Shown here one piece after another: positions 1 to 7,824 of a stretch of 64,000 nt of DNA. A program made the position numbers and the translations under genes. Positions within the stretch are counted from its first letter, which is position 1; every line of letters starts with the position of its first letter. The notes under the pieces were generated by a model. That model was not told where the DNA came from. It searched no databases and worked only from the letters and a program-made list of their open reading frames with translations. Source of the DNA: Glaciimonas soli (GTDB taxonomy: Bacteria > Pseudomonadota > Gammaproteobacteria > Burkholderiales > Burkholderiaceae_D); NCBI RefSeq assembly GCF_009497155.1, contig NZ_WINI01000009.1, positions 186,001 through 250,000 on the forward strand, written 5' to 3'.

Positions 1-37
1 CAAAAAGCAACCAAATCTCGACTGGAAGTTCGATCAA

Positions 38-289
38 ATGGCAATTGTTCATAAACTGCTTCACGGCAAAGACCTTGAGCGCAAAACTTTTTTCGCAAAC
101 GAGAACTTAATTCGCAATGCACTCAAACACTTAAACGCGACTGACACCCCCGAAATAACCATCGATCTCGAAGACACCGCTTGTTGGATGGTCGTACGTG
201 CGTGTGAAAACGCCCGAATGCTTGATTTAGATATCGCACTCTTCCAGGATTTTGACGAGTGGTTCCAAGAACATATTGTTGGGGTTTAG
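38..289 (+). CDS. hypothetical protein, possibly continuing past the left edge
   Basis: I do not recognise this 83-residue protein. It is rich in charged and aromatic residues, has no signal peptide or membrane segment, and ends in an acidic, phenylalanine/tryptophan-containing tail. The ATG is preceded by GGAAG about nine bases upstream, which could be a ribosome binding site. However, the same frame stays open to the first base of the window (KKQPNLDWKFDQ precedes the Met), so the gene may be longer and only its C-terminal part visible. Composition is like that of the following genes. Function unknown. Confidence 0.6.
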   Translation: MAIVHKLLHGKDLERKTFFANENLIRNALKHLNATDTPEITIDLEDTACWMVVRACENARMLDLDIALFQDFDEWFQEHIVGV

Positions 290-408
290 GCATCAAGCGC
301 GTTTAACAATTGCGAACTCGGTGGGCGAATCCAATCACGCATCATGGGGCGATGCGTTCCTCGTTAGTAATTTCATATCGATAACACTTTATTACCATTG
401 GCATCCCG

Positions 409-434
409 CTTCCCTGTGACACTTCCCTGTGACA
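409..434. repeat. tandem 13-bp duplication
   Basis: CTTCCCTGTGACA occurs twice head to tail in the non-coding stretch before trmB. A few bases on, GCGCCTCA and TGAGGCGC (445-462) can form a short hairpin. No T-run follows it, so it is not a convincing terminator. The rest of the 280-base gap shows nothing I can name. Confidence 0.6.
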
Positions 435-569
435 TAATCCTTCCGCGCCTCAGGTGAGGCGCACAACCACCAGGGTCAGCGGCGGTATAATGATGGTGTG
501 TCACTCCCCTCTACCCGCTCCACGCCCGCTATTTTCCTGCTTTTCCATTCTTTTTATTAAATTTCCAGC

Positions 570-1277
570 ATGTCAGAGAACACCCCAAGAAAACCTCTTT
601 TTTATGACCCTGCCGAACGTCGGATTCGTAGCTTTGTGACGCGTGCCGGTCGCTTGTCAGATGCACAAGCTCGGGCGATTGAGGAGCTGGGACCGCGTTT
701 TTGCGTGCCTTATCAAAAAAACATTCTGGACGTTGATCAAGTGTTTGGGCGTAGCGCGCCGACGATTTTCGAGATTGGTTTTGGGATGGGTGAAACCAGC
801 GCGAAGATTTCGGCCGGGATGCCGGAGAAAAACTTCATCGGGGTGGAAGTGCATACGCCGGGCGTAGGTAGTTTATTGAAGCTGATAGGCGAACAAAATT
901 TACAAAATCAACGCGTGATTCAGCATGACGCGGTGGAAGTATTGACGCATATGATTGCTCCCGCTTCCCTCGCTGGGGCGCACGTGTTTTTCCCTGATCC
1001 CTGGCATAAAGCACGGCATAACAAACGTCGTTTGATTCAGGGACCGCTGGTGAGTTTGCTGGCATCGCGGATTGCGCCGGGCGGCTATCTGCATTGCGCT
1101 ACGGATTGGGAAGAGTATGCGCAACAAATGCTGGAAGTGTTAAATGCTGAACCTACCCTGCAAAATTCGGCGGAAGCGTATGCACCGCGTCCGGATTACC
1201 GGCCAGTGACGAAGTTTGAAAATCGCGGCTTGAAACTGGGTCATGGTGTGTGGGATTTAGTGTTCATTAAACGCTAA
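570..1277 (+). CDS. trmB: tRNA (guanine-N7-)-methyltransferase
   Basis: This enzyme methylates N7 of G46 in the variable loop of tRNA using S-adenosylmethionine, in the cytosol. The 235-residue length fits the family. Visible signatures are the SAM-binding EIGFGMGE motif (about residues 67-74), the acidic [10 protein letters not shown] strand and the strongly conserved [15 protein letters not shown] block (about 141-155) that binds tRNA and substrate guanine, then a CATDWEEYA segment near the C-terminus. The start has only a weak upstream purine stretch, but the protein aligns with the expected N-terminal length. It stands alone and is followed by a palindromic element before thiL. Confidence 0.95.
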   Translation: MSENTPRKPLFYDPAERRIRSFVTRAGRLSDAQARAIEELGPRFCVPYQKNILDVDQVFGRSAPTIFEIGFGMGETSAKISAGMPEKNFIGVEVHTPGVGSLLKLIGEQNLQNQRVIQHDAVEVLTHMIAPASLAGAHVFFPDPWHKARHNKRRLIQGPLVSLLASRIAPGGYLHCATDWEEYAQQMLEVLNAEPTLQNSAEAYAPRPDYRPVTKFENRGLKLGHGVWDLVFIKR

Positions 1278-1290
1278 ACAGTAAAAACAG

Positions 1291-1447
1291 AGCGAACGCA
1301 AAGGACTGAGTGTCGCATTTGTTGCTCACGATCTTGTGGCGTCGGTATCTATGACAAGGTTAGGCGTCGCCACCGTCTTCGAACCTAACCGCTTTCTTTT
1401 TATGCATCGTCTTTTCTGACCAAAAAATGCGACACTCAGCCCTTCGC
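1291..1447. repeat. palindromic intergenic element between trmB and thiL
   Basis: The outer arms CTGAGTGTCGCATTT (1306-1320) and AAATGCGACACTCAG (1425-1439) are perfect inverted copies. Pairing extends imperfectly outward through AGCGAA...AAGG and CCTTCGCT. Inside, GGTTAGG (1358-1364) pairs with CCTAACC (1384-1390), and GTGGCG (1336-1341) could instead pair with CGCCAC (1368-1373). The element fills nearly the whole gap. It could be a small MITE-like insertion or a structured leader of the thiL transcript. It shares no clear sequence with the other repeats in this window. Confidence 0.7.
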
Positions 1448-1466
1448 TTAAGTATTAAATAAAAAT

Positions 1467-2474
1467 ATGCTCTCTGAATTCGATCTCATCGCGCAATATT
1501 TCACGCGCCCTCCCCGCGCAAATGGTCAGGTTGCGCTTGGGGTCGGCGACGATTGCGCTTTGCTGACGCCGACTGCGGGTATGCAATTGGCGATTTCATC
1601 CGACATGCTGGTCAGTGGCCGACATTTTTTTGCCGACGTTGATCCGTATACCTTAGGCCATAAATCATTGGCGGTGAACCTCTCTGATTTAGCGGCAATG
1701 GGCGCGCGGCCGCTTGGCTTTACGCTGGCGTTGGCTTTGCCTGAAGCGCGGGCGGAATGGTTAGCACCGTTTGCCAAAGGTTTGTTAGCGCTGGCGGATT
1801 TGCATCACTGCGAATTGATAGGCGGCGATACGACTAAAGGGCCGTTGAATATTTGTATTACTATTTTCGGTGAAACTGCGCCAGGGCAAGCGCTGCGTCG
1901 TGATGCGGCAAAAATTGGTGATGATATTTGGGTTTCCGGAACCTTGGGCGATGCGCGTTTGGCTTTGGCTGGATATCGTTTAAATGCGTGCAAAAACGAT
2001 CCAGATGAACCCTTAGGTGGCCAGATTAATTTGGATGCGAGCAACCACGCGTTAGCCGCAGCACGCATGCATCAACCAACGCCACGGGTCGCTCTCGGCC
2101 TGGCTTTGCGTGGCATTGCTCATGCGGCGATTGATATTTCTGACGGACTGATTGGCGATCTTGGCCACATCCTGCAACGCTCCGGTGTGGGTGCGAAATT
2201 GAGCGTGGACGACTTGCCGTTGGGCGCAGTTTTGGCGCAGCAACCACAAACTATTCAACGCCATTTTGCATTGGCTGGCGGCGATGATTATGAACTTTGT
2301 TTTACCGCTGCAGCAGCACAACGTGAAGCAGTACTGACTGCGGCACAGAACGCCTCAACCAAGGTGACGCGCATCGGCTCTATTGTGGCTGATCCCGGGA
2401 TTGCTTTCGTTGCCGCTGACGGTACTGCTTTGGATTTGCAGCTTTCTTCTTTTGATCACTTCCGTACAACATGA
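1467..2474 (+). CDS. thiL: thiamine-monophosphate kinase
   Basis: ThiL phosphorylates thiamine monophosphate to thiamine diphosphate with ATP, the last step of cofactor synthesis. It is a 335-residue protein of the PurM/AIR-synthetase-like fold. Family motifs seen in order are GVGDDCALL near residue 28, SSDMLVSGRHF, the GHKSLAVNLSDLAAMGARP block with the metal-binding Asp, IGGDTTKGP, AIDISDGLIGDLGHI around 215-230 and GGDDYELCF near 270. The stop overlaps the pgpA start as ATGA, indicating translational coupling. A thiL-pgpA-pncC order is common in betaproteobacteria. Confidence 0.95.
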   Translation: MLSEFDLIAQYFTRPPRANGQVALGVGDDCALLTPTAGMQLAISSDMLVSGRHFFADVDPYTLGHKSLAVNLSDLAAMGARPLGFTLALALPEARAEWLAPFAKGLLALADLHHCELIGGDTTKGPLNICITIFGETAPGQALRRDAAKIGDDIWVSGTLGDARLALAGYRLNACKNDPDEPLGGQINLDASNHALAAARMHQPTPRVALGLALRGIAHAAIDISDGLIGDLGHILQRSGVGAKLSVDDLPLGAVLAQQPQTIQRHFALAGGDDYELCFTAAAAQREAVLTAAQNASTKVTRIGSIVADPGIAFVAADGTALDLQLSSFDHFRTT

Positions 2475-3001
2475 GCATCCCAGATTCAACGCAACTGCAC
2501 ACACCAAAAAAAATCAAAGCTACCGCGGCTTTTATGTTATCTCATCCAGCGCATTACATAGCGCTGGGTTTTGGAAGTGGCTTATCGCGCATCATGCCGG
2601 GTACCAGCGGTACGTTGTTGGGGTGGTTATCTTTTATTGTGCTGTCGTCAAAATGGCCTCACTACTTTTCAAGCATCAATTGGCTGGTGATCATTGCCGC
2701 TGGTTTTGTGATTGGCGTGTGGGCTTGCCAAGTCACGGGGCGTCATCTGAATTCGCCTGATGATGGCAGCATGGTGTGGGACGAAATCATCGCCTTCTGG
2801 CTGGTGCTGGTGCTGATTACGCCGGCGAATTTTTCTACACAACTCTGCGCCTTCGTCGTGTTTCGTTTTTTTGATATGGTCAAACCACCACCAATCAAGT
2901 ATTTTGATCAGCATATTAAAGGCGGCTTTGGCGTGATGTGGGACGATATCGTGGCCGCGTTTTATACCTTGCTGGTGTTCGCACTTTGGCGAGTTTTATA
3001 G
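2471..3001 (+). CDS. pgpA: phosphatidylglycerophosphatase A
   Basis: PgpA removes the terminal phosphate from phosphatidylglycerophosphate to give phosphatidylglycerol in the inner membrane. The 176-residue protein shows the family blocks GTSGTLLGWL (about residues 45-55), DDGSMVWDEIIAFW (acidic catalytic/metal-binding region), FRFFDMVKPPPI and the C-terminal GVMWDDIVAAFY. About four hydrophobic segments are visible, as expected for an integral membrane phosphatase. Its ATG overlaps the thiL stop, so the two are probably co-translated. Confidence 0.93.
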   Translation: MSIPDSTQLHTPKKIKATAAFMLSHPAHYIALGFGSGLSRIMPGTSGTLLGWLSFIVLSSKWPHYFSSINWLVIIAAGFVIGVWACQVTGRHLNSPDDGSMVWDEIIAFWLVLVLITPANFSTQLCAFVVFRFFDMVKPPPIKYFDQHIKGGFGVMWDDIVAAFYTLLVFALWRVL

Positions 3002-3085
3002 ATCAAAATCTTATATCCAAGTGATTGCATCTGGCGACAACAGGTGGCAGTATGGCATGACAACCCTATAAAGAAGGAGAGCACC

Positions 3086-3580
3086 ATGACCGCCACCGAT
3101 CTGGATCAAATCACTGACCTGGCCGAACAAGCAGGGCAAGCGTTACACAGTAAAAGTTTGTTTTTAACTACGGCAGAATCCTGCACAGGCGGTGGTGTTG
3201 CACAAGCGATTACCGAGATTGCTGGCTCCTCCAAATGGTTTGACTGCGGCTTTGTCACCTATTCCAATGCATCCAAAACCGACCTGCTTGAAATTTCCGC
3301 TGCGTTAATCGCGGAACACGGCGTTGTCAGCGAAGAAATCGCCGCCGAGATGGCCCAAGGCGCGCTAGCCAATAGCAATGCCGATGTCGCTTTAGCCACC
3401 ACCGGCATTGCTGGTCCAGATGGCGCAGTACCGGGCAAGCCGGTTGGCACGGTGTGTTTTGCCTGGGCCTATGAACACAAAACCCACACCGAACGCTTGG
3501 TATTCCAGGGAGATCGTCGGGCGGTGCGTGAACAAACCATCATTCACGCTTTGCAAGGCTTGCTGAAGATATTGAAATAA
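3086..3580 (+). CDS. pncC: nicotinamide-nucleotide amidase (CinA C-terminal type)
   Basis: This 164-residue protein corresponds to the stand-alone CinA C-terminal domain. Known members deamidate nicotinamide mononucleotide to nicotinic acid mononucleotide in pyridine nucleotide recycling. Hallmarks are TTAESCTGGGVAQAITE near the N-terminus with the catalytic Ser in ESCTGG, FVTYSNASKTDLL, and TTGIAGPDGA followed by KPVGTVCFA. I chose the ATG at 3086 because AAGGAGA lies six bases upstream. An in-frame ATG at 3044 lacks a ribosome binding site and adds a non-conserved tail. It is the last gene of the thiL-pgpA-pncC run; its stop overlaps a palindromic repeat. Confidence 0.9.
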   Translation: MTATDLDQITDLAEQAGQALHSKSLFLTTAESCTGGGVAQAITEIAGSSKWFDCGFVTYSNASKTDLLEISAALIAEHGVVSEEIAAEMAQGALANSNADVALATTGIAGPDGAVPGKPVGTVCFAWAYEHKTHTERLVFQGDRRAVREQTIIHALQGLLKILK

Positions 3581-3675
3581 GTAATACCGAATAATCGATT
3601 TGATATGTGCCACCGTCATCCTCGCGAACGCGGGAATGACGAGGTCGATTTGAAAATAATAGGCTTGTCGTACTT
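3579..3675. repeat. dispersed palindromic element, copy 1
   Basis: The copy begins in the pncC stop codon (AAGTAATACC) and ends GTACTT. Its core, 3611-3643, is a CCGTCATCCTCGCG/CGCGGGAATGACG dyad flanked by GATTTGATA and CGATTTGAAAATAA arms. The same architecture recurs near 47,341, 53,466, 55,810 and 63,225. Just downstream, TTGAAATAA (3682-3690) and TTATTTCAA (3701-3709) could form an AT-rich hairpin serving as a weak terminator for pyrF on the minus strand. Confidence 0.75.
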
Positions 3676-3715
3676 AATTCGTTGAAATAAATTCTCAGAC
3701 TTATTTCAAGATCGA

Positions 3716-4570
3716 TTAACGAAATTGATTGATCGTGTCTCGCGTTTCCAACGCTACACGACGCGCGGCACTGGCAAAATCCTCGCCCGCAGCATCATTC
3801 ACTTTTGCATACAAAATCGCGCGTGAAGAACTGATCATCATGCCAGTTCCTTGCGCCGTTTTGCCCGCATGCACCGTCGCTTCTACATCACCGCCTTGCG
3901 CACCGATCCCGGGGATCAACAATGGCATTTCGCCAATGATGCTGCGCACTTGCGCCAGTTCGTGAGGGAAAGTTGCGCCGACGACCAAACCGCATTGGCC
4001 GTTAGTGTTCCATTTATCAGCCACCAGTTTCGCCACATGTTGATAAAGTGGCTTATTCCCGCCCTCCGCGTCTACCGTCAAAAACTGCAAGTCAGAGCCG
4101 CCTGGGTTGGAAGTTCTGCATAAAACGATCACGCCACGATCTTTCCATTCCAGATACGGGGCGACTGAATCAAAGCCCATGTACGGATTAACTGTTACCG
4201 CATCGGCGTTATATCGTTCGAACGCTTCACGCGCGTATTGTTCTGCCGTCGCACCGATATCGCCGCGCTTGGCATCTAAGATTATCGGAATCGCAGGATA
4301 TTTTTCATGGATATAGGCACAAATCGCTTCCAATTGATCTTCTGCACGTAGCGCGGCAAAGTAGGCGATTTGCGGCTTGAACGCACAAGCCGTATCCGCG
4401 GTGGCATCAATAATGGCTTTGCAAAAAGAAAAGATTGCATCAGGCTGATTTTGCAAATGCAATGGGAATTTAGCAACATCCGGGTCCAGGCCTACGCATA
4501 ATTGCGAGTTGTTAACATCCCAGGCTGAGGATAATTTGTCGATAAATGAAACAGCGGTCACAGTAGTCAC
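3716..4570 (-). CDS. pyrF: orotidine 5'-phosphate decarboxylase
   Basis: PyrF decarboxylates OMP to UMP, the last step of pyrimidine synthesis. The protein is of the longer bacterial type (about 284 residues). Signatures are LCVGLDPD near the N-terminus, FKPQIAYFA, the catalytic [12 protein letters not shown] with the Asp-Lys-Asp network, [10 protein letters not shown], and VVGATFP followed by [12 protein letters not shown] prefer a GTG start at 4570, giving VTTVTAVSF, because AGGAG lies seven bases before it. An ATG at 4594 has no such site. It is transcribed alone, divergent from lemA across a strong inverted repeat. Confidence 0.93.
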   Translation of the reverse strand: MTTVTAVSFIDKLSSAWDVNNSQLCVGLDPDVAKFPLHLQNQPDAIFSFCKAIIDATADTACAFKPQIAYFAALRAEDQLEAICAYIHEKYPAIPIILDAKRGDIGATAEQYAREAFERYNADAVTVNPYMGFDSVAPYLEWKDRGVIVLCRTSNPGGSDLQFLTVDAEGGNKPLYQHVAKLVADKWNTNGQCGLVVGATFPHELAQVRSIIGEMPLLIPGIGAQGGDVEATVHAGKTAQGTGMMISSSRAILYAKVNDAAGEDFASAARRVALETRDTINQFR

Positions 4571-4615
4571 AGCACAACTCCTAATAATGCACATCGCGGC
4601 ATTGTAATTCCATTT

Positions 4616-4682
4616 TAAGTATTCCCAAAAAACTGTTTAGGCCAGGGGCAACAACGCATAGCCAGTTTTTGGGGAATACTTA
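4616..4682. repeat. 20-bp inverted repeat between divergent pyrF and lemA
   Basis: TAAGTATTCCCAAAAAACTG (4616-4635) and CAGTTTTTGGGGAATACTTA (4663-4682) match at 19 of 20 positions in inverted orientation around a 27-base loop. It sits between two gene starts, so it cannot be a simple terminator for either gene. It could be an operator, a leader hairpin or a tiny mobile element remnant. Confidence 0.75.
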
Positions 4683-4780
4683 GTGACAAGCTATCATTTA
4701 GTACTTGAGCACAAAGCAATAGTTTGCTAACGTGCGCTCAGGTCTATTACTTCCAAGAGAACAAATTTATGGAGATGCGC

Positions 4781-5398
4781 ATGAACACTATCTTTAAATG
4801 GTTAGCAGTTGCAGTTTTGGCTTCCCTGCTCAGTGCTTGTGGCTATAACGATTTCCAACACAAAGACGAAGCGGTAAAAGCCGCATGGGGCGAGGTATTG
4901 AATCAATATCAACGACGCGCCGATTTGATCCCTAATCTGGTACAAACAGTACAAGGCTATGCGCAGCATGAAGAAGGCACTTTTACTGCGGTAGCGAAAG
5001 CGCGCTCAGATGTGGCTAGTTTCAAAATCACTCCGGAGGTGCTCAATGATCCTGCCGCCTTGAAGAAATTTCAAGATTTGCAAGGAACATTATCTTCCGC
5101 ATTGTCGCGTTTAATGGCCGTTTCTGAAAACTATCCTCAACTGAAAGCAGATACCAACTTCCGCGATTTGCAATCGCAGCTGGAAGGTACAGAAAATAGA
5201 ATTACTGTAGCGCGCAAACGCTATGTCGATGCTATTCAGGATTACAATATTCTGGCACGTACTTTCCCGACCAATCTGACCGCCAAAGTCATGGGTTACG
5301 CTGTCAAACCGTCGTTCACTGTTGAAAACGAAACCGCTATTTCGACTGCGCCAAAAGTTGATTTCAGCACCAAAGCATCTAGCACTCAAGGCAATTAA
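4781..5398 (+). CDS. lemA: LemA family lipoprotein
   Basis: This is a 205-residue LemA-like protein. The N-terminus is a lipoprotein signal (MNTIFKWLAVAVLASLLSACG) with the lipobox LSAC and Cys at residue 19. The mature part shows family hallmarks: WGEVLNQYQRRADLIPNLVQTV, the FTAVAKARS segment and long helices ending in ARTFPTNLTAKVMGY. The biochemical role of the family is unsettled. I chose the ATG at 4781 because GGAG stands six bases upstream; longer in-frame starts spoil the signal peptide. It is followed after two bases by two TPM-domain genes, the usual lemA-ygcG arrangement. Confidence 0.92.
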   Translation: MNTIFKWLAVAVLASLLSACGYNDFQHKDEAVKAAWGEVLNQYQRRADLIPNLVQTVQGYAQHEEGTFTAVAKARSDVASFKITPEVLNDPAALKKFQDLQGTLSSALSRLMAVSENYPQLKADTNFRDLQSQLEGTENRITVARKRYVDAIQDYNILARTFPTNLTAKVMGYAVKPSFTVENETAISTAPKVDFSTKASSTQGN

Positions 5399-5400
5399 TA

Positions 5401-6561
5401 ATGTCCTTTGCGACGAAATCCCTGCAATCTCACGGCAGCATAAATCCCGCGACGAGATTGCAGTGTTTGCACAAAACGACTTTCCAGCTTCTTGGTGGAT
5501 TAGCGTTATTAATGGCATTCGCATCGCCGGCAGAAGCGCAATCGGCAGCACCGGCGGCACCAGCCCAATCTGGCTCGCAATCGGCACAGCAAACCGCACA
5601 ACAGCCAGCCACCGCTCCGTCGATTATTCCCAAACCCTTGCATGACGTGATGACAAAAGTGTTGCCACCAAATGTGATACCGGGGTTCTTACCGGGACCA
5701 TCGTCGCAGCCTGCACCCCAAAACGCCAACACGGCATCAGGCACCGACGCAGTTGTTCCGCAAACCCGCAGAACTCCGGCTGAACCGCGTGACACGTTGT
5801 TGCCGGTGCCGCCGTTACAGGGTCATGTCAATGATCTGGCTGGCATGTTGCAACCGGATCAGCGCAGCGCATTGGAATCCCAATTAAGCGATTATGAAGC
5901 ACGCACCGGCAGTCAGGTTGTATTGCTGACGGTGGACAGCACTGAGCCGGAAGTCATCAATGATTTTGGCGTGCGCGTGACCGATGCCTGGAAATTAGGC
6001 CGTAAAGGTATCGATGATGGTGTATTGCTGATCGTCGCCAAAGATAATTCGCAAGGCTCACGCCGCCTGGCCATCATGACCGGACGTGGCGTACAAGGCG
6101 TATTGACCGACGCCATGTCCAAACGGGTATTGCAAGATGTGATTGCACCGCGTTTTCAGCGCGGCGATTTTTACGGCGGTTTAACTGCTGGTGTCACTGC
6201 GATAACAACCATCCTTGATCAACAAACGTTGCCTCCAGCGCAGCGTAAACAGGCAGGCGCAGGAACCGACAACGGATTAGAAAGTACCTTTGATGCCTTG
6301 GCACCGCTGCTGTTTTTCGGCTTCCTGGTGCTGATGATGATCATCGCGCGCAAACGTAATGGCACGGCTGGCGGTCGTGGCTCGCTCAATGAAAATGTCT
6401 GGGGCAATGCTGCTGGCGTGGTGCTTGGCACCATCCTTAGTCAAGCTGGCCGTGGTGGTGGTTTTGGCGGCGGCGGTGGCTTTGGTGGCGGTGGTGGTGG
6501 GGGCGGCTTCGGCGGTGGCGGCGGTGGTTTTGATGGCGGCGGCGCGTCGGGAGACTGGTAA
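5401..6561 (+). CDS. TPM-domain (YgcG-like) exported protein with glycine-rich tail
   Basis: A 386-residue protein with a hydrophobic signal segment (about residues 28-47, ending SPAEAQS), a long Pro/Ala/Gln-rich linker, then a TPM domain from about residue 134 (VNDLAGMLQPDQRSALESQL through VTAITTILDQQ). A transmembrane helix follows (LLFFGFLVLMMIIA), and an extreme Gly/Phe tail of GGGFGGGG repeats ends in GGGASGDW. Plant TPM proteins have phosphatase activity, and the bacterial forms are tied to photosystem repair or envelope maintenance, so the role here is inferred. The gene lies two bases after lemA and abuts the next TPM gene. The start may lie further in, since residues 1-27 do not look like part of a signal peptide. 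Confidence 0.88.
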   Translation: MSFATKSLQSHGSINPATRLQCLHKTTFQLLGGLALLMAFASPAEAQSAAPAAPAQSGSQSAQQTAQQPATAPSIIPKPLHDVMTKVLPPNVIPGFLPGPSSQPAPQNANTASGTDAVVPQTRRTPAEPRDTLLPVPPLQGHVNDLAGMLQPDQRSALESQLSDYEARTGSQVVLLTVDSTEPEVINDFGVRVTDAWKLGRKGIDDGVLLIVAKDNSQGSRRLAIMTGRGVQGVLTDAMSKRVLQDVIAPRFQRGDFYGGLTAGVTAITTILDQQTLPPAQRKQAGAGTDNGLESTFDALAPLLFFGFLVLMMIIARKRNGTAGGRGSLNENVWGNAAGVVLGTILSQAGRGGGFGGGGGFGGGGGGGGFGGGGGGFDGGGASGDW

Positions 6562-7065
6562 ATGCAAAAAACCATCCAACGTTTATGGCGGCATTTGACC
6601 ACTACACGACGCGACTCTCGGCGACTTTTTCCCGCTGCGACACTACAAGCGATTCAAGCCAAAATTGCTGAAGGCGAAGTCACCCATCGCGCTGAAGTAC
6701 GCGTGATTATTGAATCATCCATGGACACACAAGCGATACTCAACAACATGACTTCGCGCCATCGTGCCAATGAGCTTTTTTCGCGTTATCGAGTATGGGA
6801 TACCGAAGAAAATATCGGCGTGCTGGTCTACGTAAATCTGGCCGACCATAAAGTTGAAATCGTTGCAGATCGTGCGGTTGGCCGGGCAATTCACAAAAAA
6901 GAATGGCAAGCCATCTGCCACACCATGACCAAAGAGTTCATCAACGGCTCGTACCGGGACAGTACGTTACTAGCGTTGGAGCAGTTAAATGGTTTGCTGA
7001 CACAACATTTCCCCGATCAAGAGGGAAAATACAATGAGATCTCGGATAAGCCAATCATGTTGTGA
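6562..7065 (+). CDS. second TPM-domain protein of the lemA operon
   Basis: This 167-residue protein starts on the base after the preceding stop codon (TAAATG). It carries a TPM-like domain over most of its length: GEVTHRAEVRVIIESS, NELFSRYRVWDTEENIGVLVYVNLADHKVEIVADRAVG and a C-terminal DSTLLALEQLNGLL helix. No signal peptide or membrane helix is obvious, unlike its neighbour. The trio lemA-TPM-TPM is a familiar cassette in Burkholderiales. A good terminator follows within 35 bases. Confidence 0.88.
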   Translation: MQKTIQRLWRHLTTTRRDSRRLFPAATLQAIQAKIAEGEVTHRAEVRVIIESSMDTQAILNNMTSRHRANELFSRYRVWDTEENIGVLVYVNLADHKVEIVADRAVGRAIHKKEWQAICHTMTKEFINGSYRDSTLLALEQLNGLLTQHFPDQEGKYNEISDKPIML

Positions 7066-7098
7066 GTTTTCTGCCGATTGAATGAATAAGTCGAATAA

Positions 7099-7136
7099 AA
7101 AACCCGCGCACTTGAAAGAGTACGCGGGTTTTGTTT
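7099..7136 (+). terminator. rho-independent terminator of the lemA operon
   Basis: AAAACCCGCG (7099-7108) and CGCGGGTTTT (7123-7132) form a perfect 10-bp stem with a 14-base loop, followed by GTTTT. It lies 34 bases after the second TPM gene and converges with the histidine-rich gene on the other strand, so it may act both ways. Confidence 0.85.
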
Positions 7137-7155
7137 TATCGCATCATCGCATTGA

Positions 7156-7401
7156 TTATCGATGATAAGGATGACGATGACTCTTATGATAGTGGCGCGG
7201 ACGATGTCTGCGTTGTGTATGGTGTTTCCCGTGATAAGGGGAATAACCCGCTAATTCGATTCCACCTTGAGCACCAACATTAGTACCTATCAGCTGTATA
7301 TGAGGCACATCACTTTGCACACTGCTTCCATTCACAGCCGAAGCCGACATCGCAAATAAGCACATTGCAAGAGCCAACAATAATTTCACTGTTTTTCTCA
7401 T
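7156..7401 (-). CDS. small exported histidine-rich protein
   Basis: This protein of about 81 residues has a clear signal peptide (MRKTVKLLLALAMCLFAMSASA). A short neutral region follows, and the C-terminal tail is packed with His, Arg, Tyr and Lys (HGKHH, RRHRPRHYHKSHRHPYHR). I do not recognise a family. Such tails often bind transition metals such as nickel, copper or zinc, but that is inference. Upstream in-frame starts exist at 7407 (ATG) and 7413 (GTG); the ATG at 7401 gives the best signal peptide and has a GAGA upstream. A second, smaller His-rich exported peptide is encoded just upstream on the same strand. Confidence 0.7.
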   Translation of the reverse strand: MRKTVKLLLALAMCLFAMSASAVNGSSVQSDVPHIQLIGTNVGAQGGIELAGYSPYHGKHHTQRRHRPRHYHKSHRHPYHR

Positions 7402-7465
7402 AATCATTCTCACGTTTTATGGCGGCATGCGCACAATTACACATGCCGTCCGGCCTGGAAAAAAA

Positions 7466-7594
7466 TTAGTGATGGTGAGGATGGTGGTGATGGTGATGGT
7501 GGTGGTGATATGGCGGATTAGCGAAAGCTGAAGACGAAACGGCAAAAGCAGCCAAACTAATGACTACGGTAAGCAGCAATTTAATGGATTTCAT
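7466..7594 (-). CDS. 42-residue exported polyhistidine peptide
   Basis: This short gene reads MKSIKLLLTVVISLAAFAV, then SSSAFA, and ends with NPPY followed by nine histidines, a proline and three more histidines. The signal peptide is typical, with cleavage likely after AFA, leaving a mature peptide of about 17 residues that is 12/17 histidine. AAGGA stands eight bases before the ATG. It lies 64 bases upstream of the 81-residue His-rich gene on the same strand, so the two probably form a pair. A periplasmic metal-chelating or metal-buffering role is plausible but inferred. Confidence 0.65.
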   Translation of the reverse strand: MKSIKLLLTVVISLAAFAVSSSAFANPPYHHHHHHHHHPHHH

Positions 7595-7824
7595 GTCATT
7601 TTCCTTGTTTATTTATCAAATATGAGACGTTGCTCACACATCTAAAACGGTACAAAGGAAGCTCTACATTTAATTACGTAGATGTCAGCTGTATCCAGCG
7701 AAATCTACGTAAACGAGTGTATGACAATAATTTCCCGTCAGCAATCACCTTTAAGTGTTTGATCGGTTTGATTCGCTACTTGTGCCTTATTTGCACGAAT
7801 GCTGAAAGCCATGCGTCGCCAGCT

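Noticed and set aside
454-639. 61-codon ORF overlapping the trmB start
   Set aside because: It overlaps trmB in another frame, with no ribosome binding site and no homologous pattern.
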